DNA from: Natronomonas gomsonensis
Lineage (GTDB): Archaea; Halobacteriota; Halobacteria; Halobacteriales; Haloarculaceae
DNA: 64,000 nt
Assembly: GCF_013391635.1 (NCBI RefSeq)
Contig: NZ_JACAWU010000001.1
Span: 496,001 to 560,000, forward strand
Reading direction: 5' to 3'
In this document: piece after piece, positions 1 through 6,257 of the stretch
How the letters are laid out: the number at the start of each line of letters is the position of its first letter
Numbering within the stretch: the first letter of the stretch is position 1
Notes under the pieces: model-generated
Told to the model about the DNA's origin: nothing
What the model saw: the letters and a program-made list of their open reading frames with translations, nothing else
The model's database searches: none
Made by a program: the position numbers and the translations under genes

Positions 1-175
1 GTGAAACGGTACGCCTCAAGCCAACCGTATCATCGTATCCATCACGTACACCGGAACTTGGCAAGTATGATCAGATGCTTCTGATGCCTATATTGACCGA
101 CCCCAGGGCATTATCGAACTAGAATGAAACAGGTTGAGTAGTTCCACAACCCACACAAGACCCGTCCTGCGATGA

Positions 176-1837
176 CTATCGAGACGAATCCGTTCGAACC
201 TCGAACCGTGCCCCGCCATCAGCGGCCTCCGCGACGTGAATCGTCCACCCGTGAGCTTCGACGATTTCCCGTACAATCGGCAGCCCAAACCCAGTCCCTT
301 GTTCGGTCGTCGAAAACCCTGGCTCGAACACCTCCTCACGAACCTCAGCAGGAATCCCTGCCCCGTTGTCCTCAATGTAGAAGCCCCCAGTTTCGTCTAA
401 CCCTCCAACCATGACCGTAACATCGGCTCCTCCGTGTTCGATAGCATTCCGAAAGAGGTTCTCGAACAACTGCTGAAACCGTTCAGGGTCGGCTTCTACC
501 GACACATCAAACTCGTCGTCAACCATTAACGAGGCCTCGGGAACATCAACCATCTTCCAACTATTGAGCGCGATGTCCCGAACCTGTACGGTCTCGGTAT
601 CGTCGATTTGCTGCCCGGTGCGGGCCAGTGTGAGCAATTCATCGATGAGTTCCCCCATCCGGTCGAGGGCCGCACTCGCTGGCTCCAGATGTTCCTGCTG
701 AGTGCCTTCCTCCAGCGCCAACTCGACGCGGCCTTTGGCCACCGAAAGCGGGTTCCGAAGGTCGTGGGAGACGATACTCGCAAACCGCTCTAACCGCTCG
801 TTTTGCCGTTCCAACTGTTGCCGGTATTGCTCTCGATGGGAGATGTCTGTGAACGTGACTAGCCGGCCTAACCGGGTGCTATTCGCCGAAAACGGGTTTA
901 CCGTCATCCGGTAGTACCGTGTCTGCCCGTGTCTGTCGAGTTCGAGTATCGAATCACGTTCATTCGATGACTCACCAACCGATGGTACAGCAATCGAGAG
1001 TGGTTCGCCCCGCGACTCCGTGAGAGCCGGGAAGAGTTGCTGGGCAGCCCGGTTCCAATCATGGACATTCCTGTTCGCGTCGAGCAGTATCATCGGATTA
1101 TCCGTCTCACCCGTGAGGTGAACCGCCTCAAATCGCTCTAGGTAGACGTAGAATACGCCGACAGCGAACGCTGCCACACCTAACGGCGAGTAAGTGAGCG
1201 GAAGGAGGTACTGGGTGGTCGCTCCGAGTACGTCAAGGCTGACCGGAAGCCCCGTCAATAAGACAACGCCGAAGAGGGGTTTCGTGTCGTAGCTGACCTG
1301 CGCGAACAACTCGAAGAGTATGAAAAAGCCGATGAAGGCCAGCGCGTATGCCAGCCCCATCACGACCCAATGCAGCGGGCCATGATGAATCACCAAATGT
1401 GGGAACGGTGTGCTCGTCAGTTCCGTCGTGAAGTACTGGCCGTGCAGTGGGTTCGTGACTTTGAGGGCTATGATGGCGAGGAGGACGCTGATGGCGATCC
1501 AGCGGACGGTCGGGTTTTGATGGAGCGACCGTCCGGTGTAAGCCGAACAGAAGTACAGCCACGGGCCGACGGCGGCGAAGCCGACGACGAGTCCTACGAC
1601 GTACAACGCGTACTGGGTGGCTGGCGTGGGGGCAGTCAGATACCCGACGTGTGCGAGCGCCCACCCGCCACTCAGAAGGAGGAAGGCGGCAAGGCCTCGC
1701 CGCGAATCGGCATCTTCGATGTAGCGTGTACGGAGAAGACTGCCGAAACAGAGGGCCGCAGCGACGGCGAACGTCAGCACGTACCCCCAAAGTGGAGAGA
1801 ACGAAAGTGGCTGCAAGACATTCATTAAGCAAAACAT
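176..1837 (-). CDS. membrane sensor histidine kinase (7TM-PAS-HisKA-HATPase)
   Basis: A 553-residue sensor kinase that should autophosphorylate a histidine in response to a membrane or cytoplasmic signal. The first ~220 residues contain about seven hydrophobic segments, as in haloarchaeal N-terminal 7TM kinases. A PAS-like region follows (about 240-340), then an H-box with SHDLRNP (His about 358). The C-terminal ATPase domain has an N-box (NLFRNAIEHGG), a G1 box (DNGAGIP) and a G2 box (GTGFGLPIV). No response regulator lies beside it, so its partner is unknown; orphan kinases are common in haloarchaea. A second ATG four codons in (1825) is an equally good start. GC is lower than in the chromosome to the right, so it may belong to the element or to an older accessory region. 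Confidence 0.88.
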   Translation of the reverse strand: MFCLMNVLQPLSFSPLWGYVLTFAVAAALCFGSLLRTRYIEDADSRRGLAAFLLLSGGWALAHVGYLTAPTPATQYALYVVGLVVGFAAVGPWLYFCSAYTGRSLHQNPTVRWIAISVLLAIIALKVTNPLHGQYFTTELTSTPFPHLVIHHGPLHWVVMGLAYALAFIGFFILFELFAQVSYDTKPLFGVVLLTGLPVSLDVLGATTQYLLPLTYSPLGVAAFAVGVFYVYLERFEAVHLTGETDNPMILLDANRNVHDWNRAAQQLFPALTESRGEPLSIAVPSVGESSNERDSILELDRHGQTRYYRMTVNPFSANSTRLGRLVTFTDISHREQYRQQLERQNERLERFASIVSHDLRNPLSVAKGRVELALEEGTQQEHLEPASAALDRMGELIDELLTLARTGQQIDDTETVQVRDIALNSWKMVDVPEASLMVDDEFDVSVEADPERFQQLFENLFRNAIEHGGADVTVMVGGLDETGGFYIEDNGAGIPAEVREEVFEPGFSTTEQGTGFGLPIVREIVEAHGWTIHVAEAADGGARFEVRTDSSR

Positions 1838-2114
1838 CTCCGCCCACCTGTAAGTATGTACGCCAAAACGGGATGAACCAGTCCCCTACTCCTTGTTCAA
1901 CTCATGTTGGATGACTCGGTATTGCTTCAACTGACCGAGCTATGAACAGCCTACAACGAAAGATCCGAGAGAGTAGCTGTTGGTGTCGGAGAAGGCACCA
2001 TCACTGCCAGAGAACCGACCCTTACCAACCTGAAAGGTAGGGTGTAGCGAGATATGAGCGAGGAGAGACGTGTCTGTGTGTCGTGAATCGAGCCTATTGA
2101 GGAAAAGAAGACAG
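1838..2114. other. non-coding gap, nothing recognised
   Basis: This AT-richer stretch lies between two minus-strand genes. I see no convincing reading frame, repeat or RNA in it. It probably holds the end of the recombinase transcript and the promoter of the kinase. Confidence 0.4.
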
Positions 2115-2798
2115 TTACGAGGAGAGCGTATTCGCGTCGGCCAGGTATTCGTCGCGCCGATCGAGGATGTTCGATATCGTTCCTTCCGACACACCGGTTT
2201 TGTTGCTGATGGTTGCATACGTTTCGCCGTCTTCGCGTAGCTGAATCACTCGAAGCGCTCGTTCAAAGTCATCTTCGTCCGGGAGTTGCTCTGTCTTCGA
2301 GCTGTTGTACGTGTACCCGAAACGGGGGCGACCGAGGTCGTCGCCAAGTTCTTTCTTGACCTTGATTGCTCGTTTGGCCTTCCGAATCTCTTCCTCCTTC
2401 GTGTCCCGCTCGATGCGGCGTTTGAGGTCGAAGGTGAGGTCGTCGTCGTCAACGTCGGCGAAATATACGATCTCGCAGCCGCCTTGGTTGGCTGCATACT
2501 CGATAACTGCGAAGTATTCGTCTCGACAGACTCGGCGGTCGTCCCATGCCGCGAGGTAGTCGTACTCACCGTCTCGAATGCGTTCAACGGTGTCCGTGAC
2601 GCGTTCGTTCTGGTCGAGAAGTCCCGAGTCATCGTTACGACTCATCGTCGAGAAACCCGACTGTACGCCGAGGTCAAGGTCTTCGCGTGTGGTGGCGAGT
2701 TCGTCGGCGAGAGCTTTGACCTTCTCACGTTGGTCTTCGAGACCAATGTCGTCGTCACTGCCTTTGGATTTCCTGATCCACGCGAGCGCCTTACTCAT
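2115..2798 (-). CDS. serine recombinase/resolvase-like protein
   Basis: The reading frame opens further upstream, but ATG at 2798 is preferred because it begins the family core (MSKALAWIRKSKG) and overlaps the upstream stop by eight bases. The product is 227 residues. It has a resolvase-type N-terminal fold with an early Arg-Lys-Ser (candidate nucleophile serine in IRKSKG), an LEDQREKV helix, and a WDDRRVCRDE segment matching the DRLSR region of serine recombinases. A charged alpha-helical linker and a C-terminal helix-turn-helix (ATISNKTGVSEGTISNIL) follow. It could resolve multimers or invert DNA on the element, or act as an element regulator. It lies in a three-gene minus-strand operon with an AbrB-like protein and a zinc ribbon. 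Confidence 0.8.
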   Translation of the reverse strand: MSKALAWIRKSKGSDDDIGLEDQREKVKALADELATTREDLDLGVQSGFSTMSRNDDSGLLDQNERVTDTVERIRDGEYDYLAAWDDRRVCRDEYFAVIEYAANQGGCEIVYFADVDDDDLTFDLKRRIERDTKEEEIRKAKRAIKVKKELGDDLGRPRFGYTYNSSKTEQLPDEDDFERALRVIQLREDGETYATISNKTGVSEGTISNILDRRDEYLADANTLSS

Positions 2799-2991
2799 CG
2801 TCTTCTTCCTCTCGCTCGTGGAACTCGACTTCGACAGCACCGGTATCCGGGTTGATGCTCCAGCGGAGTTCGAGGTCTTCAGCGGGTGGAGCATCCTTCA
2901 TCATACGGATTTGCTTCGGGACTGTGGAGGCGACGCTGGATTGGCCACGTGGCCAGGCTTTCGTCTTGTAGTAAATTCGCTCGTCAGTCAT
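2791..2991 (-). CDS. AbrB/SpoVT-like small DNA-binding protein
   Basis: A 66-residue protein whose core (RGQSSVASTVPKQIR, then ELRWSINPDTGAVEVEF) resembles the swapped-hairpin fold of AbrB/MazE/SpoVT proteins, which in haloarchaeal plasmids are often small transcription regulators or antitoxins. The C-terminus is very acidic. Its stop overlaps the ATG of the serine recombinase by eight bases, so translation is probably coupled, and its ATG follows the upstream zinc-ribbon stop directly. No toxin-like partner is recognisable, so a regulatory role for the recombinase operon is the simplest inference. The family call rests on pattern only. Confidence 0.6.
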   Translation of the reverse strand: MTDERIYYKTKAWPRGQSSVASTVPKQIRMMKDAPPAEDLELRWSINPDTGAVEVEFHEREEEDDE

Positions 2992-3156
2992 CTATTGAAC
3001 CTCGATTTTGATGCCTGTCGAGAGCGACGCTCCGCAGTTGTCGCAGGTAAATTCATCACTGTCTTCGACCATATCGAGATGTCCGAGACAGTCAACGTTA
3101 CAGAGTGGACATGGTGCGGCGAGTTGCACACCGTAAATTACGTTACTTTGTGTCAT
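2992..3156 (-). CDS. 54-residue zinc-ribbon protein
   Basis: A short gene, ATG at 3156 to TAG ending at 2992, encoding 54 residues with two CxxC pairs (CPLC at 16-19 and CDNC at 38-41) separated by an acidic segment. That is a classic treble-clef or zinc-ribbon layout. It is the first gene of a minus-strand operon; its stop abuts the ATG of the AbrB-like gene. Such mini zinc-ribbon proteins are very common on haloarchaeal plasmids and viruses, and their targets are mostly unknown. The Cys pattern and tight packing with its neighbours support it being real. Confidence 0.7.
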   Translation of the reverse strand: MTQSNVIYGVQLAAPCPLCNVDCLGHLDMVEDSDEFTCDNCGASLSTGIKIEVQ

Positions 3157-3212
3157 GATTGGACGGAGTTTCGGGCGGTTTCTTGTTTGCCTTACTCTAT
3201 GTATTACTTAGT

Positions 3213-3228
3213 GCCTTATTTTTATAAC
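3213..3228 (-). promoter_or_regulatory. AT-rich TATA region for the zinc-ribbon/recombinase operon
   Basis: On the minus strand this reads as a TTATAAAAATAAGG-like box in a strongly AT-rich patch, about 60 bases upstream of the zinc-ribbon ATG at 3156. It is the only plausible TATA element between that operon and the divergent membrane-protein gene. Confidence 0.4.
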
Positions 3229-3371
3229 TATAATGGGTGGATAGTAGTCACTCACGAACTCCCGGTTTCCTGAGCGCCGAAGAGATCACCAAACCATCGA
3301 AATATGCGTTCGATAGTGTCCAATGACAAATCAGCCACAGATACTTACCAAAAGATAACATATCTGTATGC

Positions 3372-3809
3372 ATGGCGTCACGAACCACACCAACGCCACA
3401 CCCTAGCACCGCAGGAATCCTCGGTGGACGAGCACTTCAGGCAGCAATCTTCCTCGGTGTGATTGTACCAGTACTACAGCACATCGCCTGGGTGATACTC
3501 GTCGATGTTCCATCCACCTCGGAAGTCCTCTCACAACCACCGTATGCCTGGTTGTACATCGGCGTTCTTGGCATCATTCCACCGCTCATGGTTATTTTAG
3601 GAATAACACAAGCCGCTACGGAGGCTGGTGCTGTTGGTGGAGTTACATACTTTCTGATGGCGCTTGCGGGGCAATCATTGCTCGGCCAACCGCTCCTCGC
3701 AATTTTAACGATCCTCGGTTTGACGCTGGGTCTGTTCGTCTTCCTCGCGGTGAAAGTAGCGAAAAACAGCAGGAACCGCAGTCGAAGCAGACGTGGCGGG
3801 TATCGCTAG
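3372..3809 (+). CDS. small membrane protein, four predicted TM segments
   Basis: A 145-residue protein that I do not recognise. It has a short polar N-terminus and hydrophobic segments at about 22-44, 60-80, 84-103 and 106-128. The tail is Arg/Ser-rich (KNSRNRSRSRRGG) and should lie on the cytoplasmic side. An AT-rich box (CTTACCAAAAG) sits about 25 bases upstream of the ATG, suggesting a leaderless or nearly leaderless transcript. It stands alone between two minus-strand groups. A virion or envelope role is possible for an element protein of this size, but nothing in the sequence proves it. Confidence 0.6.
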   Translation: MASRTTPTPHPSTAGILGGRALQAAIFLGVIVPVLQHIAWVILVDVPSTSEVLSQPPYAWLYIGVLGIIPPLMVILGITQAATEAGAVGGVTYFLMALAGQSLLGQPLLAILTILGLTLGLFVFLAVKVAKNSRNRSRSRRGGYR

Positions 3810-3822
3810 TACGCGTTGGTAG

Positions 3823-3869
3823 GGTTCCGCAAAAAGGGTCGAGAGTTATGGCCGGTGCGCGTCCCACAG
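3823..3869. repeat. direct repeat copy 1 (tail of a DAHRP-ending gene)
   Basis: This 47-bp segment recurs with a few changes at 4297-4346. On the minus strand it encodes the terminal residues LWDAHRP plus stop and the downstream G/C-then-T-rich end, which may act as a transcript terminator. Here the coding part lies just after, and in frame with, the stop of the 88-residue gene at 3909. Confidence 0.7.
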
Positions 3870-3908
3870 GTCACTGCTTGCCGTACGAACAGCCTTCTGT
3901 CTGGGTGG

Positions 3909-4175
3909 TTACTCAAGTTTCTGGTGTGTCAAGTAGTATCCAAAATCACCACAGGTAATTACCTGATCGTCACCAATCTCTTCGACCTCGACCTCGTACT
4001 CTTTGCCAGTTTCCTGACGGACTTTACCACGGTGAATATTCACCAAGTCATGTGCTTCCTCTTCTGCATCCTTCTTATTACTAAATACTCCAACGATAGA
4101 TTCGACGACATTGCCAGCTGTCGCATCCATTAGTACCCATACAGTATCGCCATGCCAATCGTCCATTACAACCAT
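3909..4175 (-). CDS. 88-residue hypothetical protein, possibly shortened
   Basis: An acidic 88-residue protein (MVVMDDWHGDTVWVLMDAT) with no family I recognise. It has a mixed alpha/beta appearance and no Cys cluster or TM segment. Its TAA at 3909-3911 is followed in the same frame by 20 further sense codons ending in DLWDAHRP and a second TAA at 3846-3848. That tail is nearly identical to the C-terminus of the neighbouring 100-residue protein at 4323-4625. The gene may have lost its original tail by a nonsense change, or a gene fragment was duplicated beside it. Confidence 0.55.
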   Translation of the reverse strand: MVVMDDWHGDTVWVLMDATAGNVVESIVGVFSNKKDAEEEAHDLVNIHRGKVRQETGKEYEVEVEEIGDDQVITCGDFGYYLTHQKLE

Positions 4176-4296
4176 ACTGGTCGATTATTGACGTGTAACT
4201 AATACACGGCGATTATTAGGCGGCGTCGAACACTACCAGGGGTATTCGACATCAACAAACCGAGTCATAACCATCCCTGGTAGAGATGGTTGGTAC

Positions 4297-4346
4297 GGTT
4301 CCGCAGAAAAAGGGGTCGAGAGTTATGGCCGGTGCGCGTCCCACAG
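4297..4346. repeat. direct repeat copy 2
   Basis: Second copy of the repeat at 3823-3869, 50 bp long because of small length changes in the A and G runs. It overlaps the end of the 100-residue minus-strand gene (WDAHRP plus stop) and the following terminator-like stretch. Confidence 0.7.
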
Positions 4347-4625
4347 CTCAGACTTTGCCCACGAATTCAATCGACGCTCGTCGCGGTCGAGCCGCTGCGC
4401 TCCGTACTTGTTGAGAACGCTCTGGAGGCGACGACGATCTCGTTTCGTCAACACAGCGTTGTTCTCGCCCTTGCGGTGGAGTCGTTCGAGGTCGGCAATC
4501 GAGGGTTCGACGACTGAGCAGTAGTTGATGGCGGCTCGAATCCCCTTTCGTTGGCCGGGAGTGAACGTCGTGGAGGGGTCGGCCATGGCCGATTCCATCC
4601 GAACGCTCCGAGGAACACTACTCAT
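4323..4625 (-). CDS. 100-residue basic hypothetical protein
   Basis: Starts at ATG 4625 inside the end of the upstream gene (eight-base overlap); a GTG nine bases earlier is possible. The product is unusually basic for a haloarchaeon (LERLHRKGE, TKRDRRRLQSVLNKYG, RLDRDERRLN), suggesting nucleic-acid contact. It ends in WDAHRP, a tail repeated after the stop of the next gene downstream. I recognise no domain. It is the last gene of a tightly overlapping minus-strand operon from 5,299. Confidence 0.5.
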   Translation of the reverse strand: MSSVPRSVRMESAMADPSTTFTPGQRKGIRAAINYCSVVEPSIADLERLHRKGENNAVLTKRDRRRLQSVLNKYGAQRLDRDERRLNSWAKSELWDAHRP

Positions 4626-4908
4626 CGACGTCACCTCGAATCAGCTCGAAGCTTGCCTGCCCGGTTCTTTCTCCCTGGATTCGATACCCGACGTACAGTA
4701 CGTGGTCTCGAATCTCGGTTGGAATCTCGTTCGGGGAGGGCGACTCCTGGTGGGTGTCGGAGACCACGTGCAAAACCCTCGATGGCTCAATCCGGAACGT
4801 GACCGTCCGGCCATCAACACCAACCAGTAATCGACGTCCGGAACGCGTGGAGTGCGCGTCTGAACCCGGGGTATCGACGCTCACAGACTCTTGGACAACG
4901 TACGTCAT
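4618..4908 (-). CDS. 96-residue hypothetical protein
   Basis: Encodes 96 residues with a predicted mostly beta pattern (VVQESVSVDTP, LLVGVDGRTVTFRIEPSRVLHVV, HVLYVGYRIQG). No motif is recognised. Its ATG shares four bases (ATGA) with the stop of the zinc-ribbon gene upstream, and its end overlaps the next gene, so it belongs to a translationally coupled operon. Confidence 0.5.
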   Translation of the reverse strand: MTYVVQESVSVDTPGSDAHSTRSGRRLLVGVDGRTVTFRIEPSRVLHVVSDTHQESPSPNEIPTEIRDHVLYVGYRIQGERTGQASFELIRGDVDE

Positions 4909-5069
4909 TGCCCATCACCTTCGACGACTGCGACGTGGACGCGAAGCGTTCGGCCACACCCAGTGCATTCAACGCCCTCACTGGGGTCGTCGCTACCGTG
5001 GAGGGGCGTATATTCACCGCACTCGGGGCACGTCACTCCGTACTCGTACCCACCGACGCCACCGGTCAT
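4905..5069 (-). CDS. 54-residue zinc-ribbon protein
   Basis: A 54-residue frame with a CPEC pair (residues 14-17) and a CTGC pair (35-38), the spacing of a small zinc ribbon. Its ATG overlaps the upstream stop by four bases and its stop overlaps the downstream ATG by four bases, which is strong support for a real gene. Role unknown; similar mini zinc proteins occur at 2992, 5066, 11475 and 15221. Confidence 0.65.
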   Translation of the reverse strand: MTGGVGGYEYGVTCPECGEYTPLHGSDDPSEGVECTGCGRTLRVHVAVVEGDGQ

Positions 5070-5299
5070 CGACCATCCCCGATGAATGTGAGTATCGACT
5101 GTTGGTCGGTGTCATCGTCGTCGTCCTGTTCGGGTCGTCCGTCGGCGATACACTGGTCGCAAACCCAGTAGTCGTCGTTGTTGAACCAGATTCTGCGACC
5201 GCTGCAGAACGCTTTGTAGCGGTCGCAGTCGTTACAGAAGTCCTTGGTTTGGCGCTGTTCAATCGCGTCTTTCGTTTTCGGAGGGTGCGTTTTACTCAT
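5066..5299 (-). CDS. 77-residue Cys-rich protein
   Basis: ATG at 5299 is chosen; a longer frame running back to 5371 would translate through the tRNA-like minihelix and is rejected. The protein has two Cys pairs (FCNDCDRYKAFC and VCDQC), a basic N-terminus (SKTHPPKTKDAIEQ) and a poly-Asp stretch. It is probably a zinc-binding element protein. It is the first gene of the coupled minus-strand operon; its stop shares ATGA with the next start. Confidence 0.55.
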   Translation of the reverse strand: MSKTHPPKTKDAIEQRQTKDFCNDCDRYKAFCSGRRIWFNNDDYWVCDQCIADGRPEQDDDDDTDQQSILTFIGDGR

Positions 5300-5338
5300 A
5301 ATTTGGAGGGGGTGACGAAGCGGGGACGCTCCGTTGGA

Positions 5339-5381
5339 GTGCCCTTGTGGGATTCGAACCCACACCGCCACCGCAGGGCAA
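5339..5381 (-). other. tRNA-like minihelix (acceptor stem plus T-arm only)
   Basis: On the minus strand the sequence folds as a canonical T-arm (GTGGG, loop TTCGAAT, CCCAC). An outer stem TGCCCT/AGGGCA flanks it, and there is no D-arm or anticodon arm. It lies in the untranslated gap between two minus-strand genes. It could be a remnant tRNA 3' end carried as an attachment site by the element, or a structural RNA in the operon leader. It is not a full tRNA gene. Confidence 0.5.
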
Positions 5382-5401
5382 GGGGTCGCAAATCGGGCCG
5401 G

Positions 5402-5818
5402 TTAGTTGTCTGCCACGATGATGTCAGTACCTTCGATTGATTCGTCGAGCGTTGGGTGGTCATCGCTGTTGTCGATGTGGATGCAGTCGTCGTCTTCCAC
5501 GACGGTGATTTCAGCCTCATCATCGTCCTTGTCGTCGTTTTTGACGATCACGTCAGGCGCTTTACTGTCGTCTCGAACGGAATAGTCGATGTCGGGGTTG
5601 GTGTCATCATCGCTGTCGAATGTGGCAACTGCTACCAGGCTAAACGGGTTGGTGGCGTCCACAATGATGTTGTCCGAAACTTCTTGGTATAGGTCGTTCA
5701 GTTGGGTTTCTGTAAGTTTGAGGGGGGTGAGCAGGTCGTCGTAGTGTTTGTAGTTGAATTCTGTATTGCCGTTGGGGTAGGTCGTTGCGTGTACTTCGAT
5801 TTTGATTTGTTCTGTCAT
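5402..5818 (-). CDS. 138-residue acidic hypothetical protein
   Basis: Encodes 138 residues. The N-terminal ~65 residues look folded (IKIEVHATTYPNGNTEFNYK), and an extremely acidic C-terminal half (DDKDDDEAEITVVEDDD) follows. I recognise no family. It begins five to six bases from the predicted transcript start, so it is probably leaderless, sharing a bidirectional TATA element with the restriction-modification operon. Codon use is less GC-rich than in the chromosome. Confidence 0.55.
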   Translation of the reverse strand: MTEQIKIEVHATTYPNGNTEFNYKHYDDLLTPLKLTETQLNDLYQEVSDNIIVDATNPFSLVAVATFDSDDDTNPDIDYSVRDDSKAPDVIVKNDDKDDDEAEITVVEDDDCIHIDNSDDHPTLDESIEGTDIIVADN

Positions 5819-5846
5819 GACTTCGTGTGAAGGAAGGGTATGCAGT

Positions 5847-5882
5847 AATAAAAGGGTTTGGCGTCTGCGCTAATGTATTAGC
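5847..5882 (+). promoter_or_regulatory. bidirectional TATA element and 6-bp inverted repeat
   Basis: AATAAAAG at 5847-5854 is placed 25-35 bases from the ATGs of both divergent genes. A perfect inverted repeat GCTAAT-GT-ATTAGC (5869-5882) ends two bases before the plus-strand ATG. A protein bound there would block initiation of the 5885 gene and the restriction enzyme behind it. Confidence 0.5.
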
Positions 5883-5884
5883 AT

Positions 5885-6196
5885 ATGGACGGGAGTTTTA
5901 ACCGTGCCCAACCCCTACACCAAGACATGCGAGACCGAGGCATCCTAACGGAACGAGACCGCGAAATCATCCCGAACGAACCGAACAACGACCGCCGCCC
6001 AGAAGTCAAAACACGCGTCAGAAACCGCATCGAACGCTTAGAAGAAGATTTACAAATTTTAGCAGATCACGAACCAGAACTCGCCGAAAAACTCCGCGAC
6101 ACCATCTGCACAGCGACCGAACACAACCGATTAGAAGACGTCCTCAACGACATCCAAGATGACATCGCTGCGATCCGAGAAAATGTAGACAACTGA
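5885..6196 (+). CDS. 103-residue protein of the GILTxRDR / RIRxRI haloarchaeal type
   Basis: A small alpha-helical, charged protein. It contains RGILTERDREII followed by VKTRVRNRIERLEEDL, a pattern I know from small haloarchaeal proteins of unknown function found mostly on mobile DNA. Its C-terminal half is a predicted coiled coil. It lies 61 bases upstream of the type IIG enzyme on the same strand, behind an operator-like palindrome, and is probably cotranscribed with it. It could be an accessory or control protein for the restriction system, but that is inference from position only. Confidence 0.6.
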   Translation: MDGSFNRAQPLHQDMRDRGILTERDREIIPNEPNNDRRPEVKTRVRNRIERLEEDLQILADHEPELAEKLRDTICTATEHNRLEDVLNDIQDDIAAIRENVDN

Positions 6197-6257
6197 CGGC
6201 AAACGGCAGGCCGATGAGGGAAAATCTAATGCCGGTCACCCGCGACACGGTGACAAC

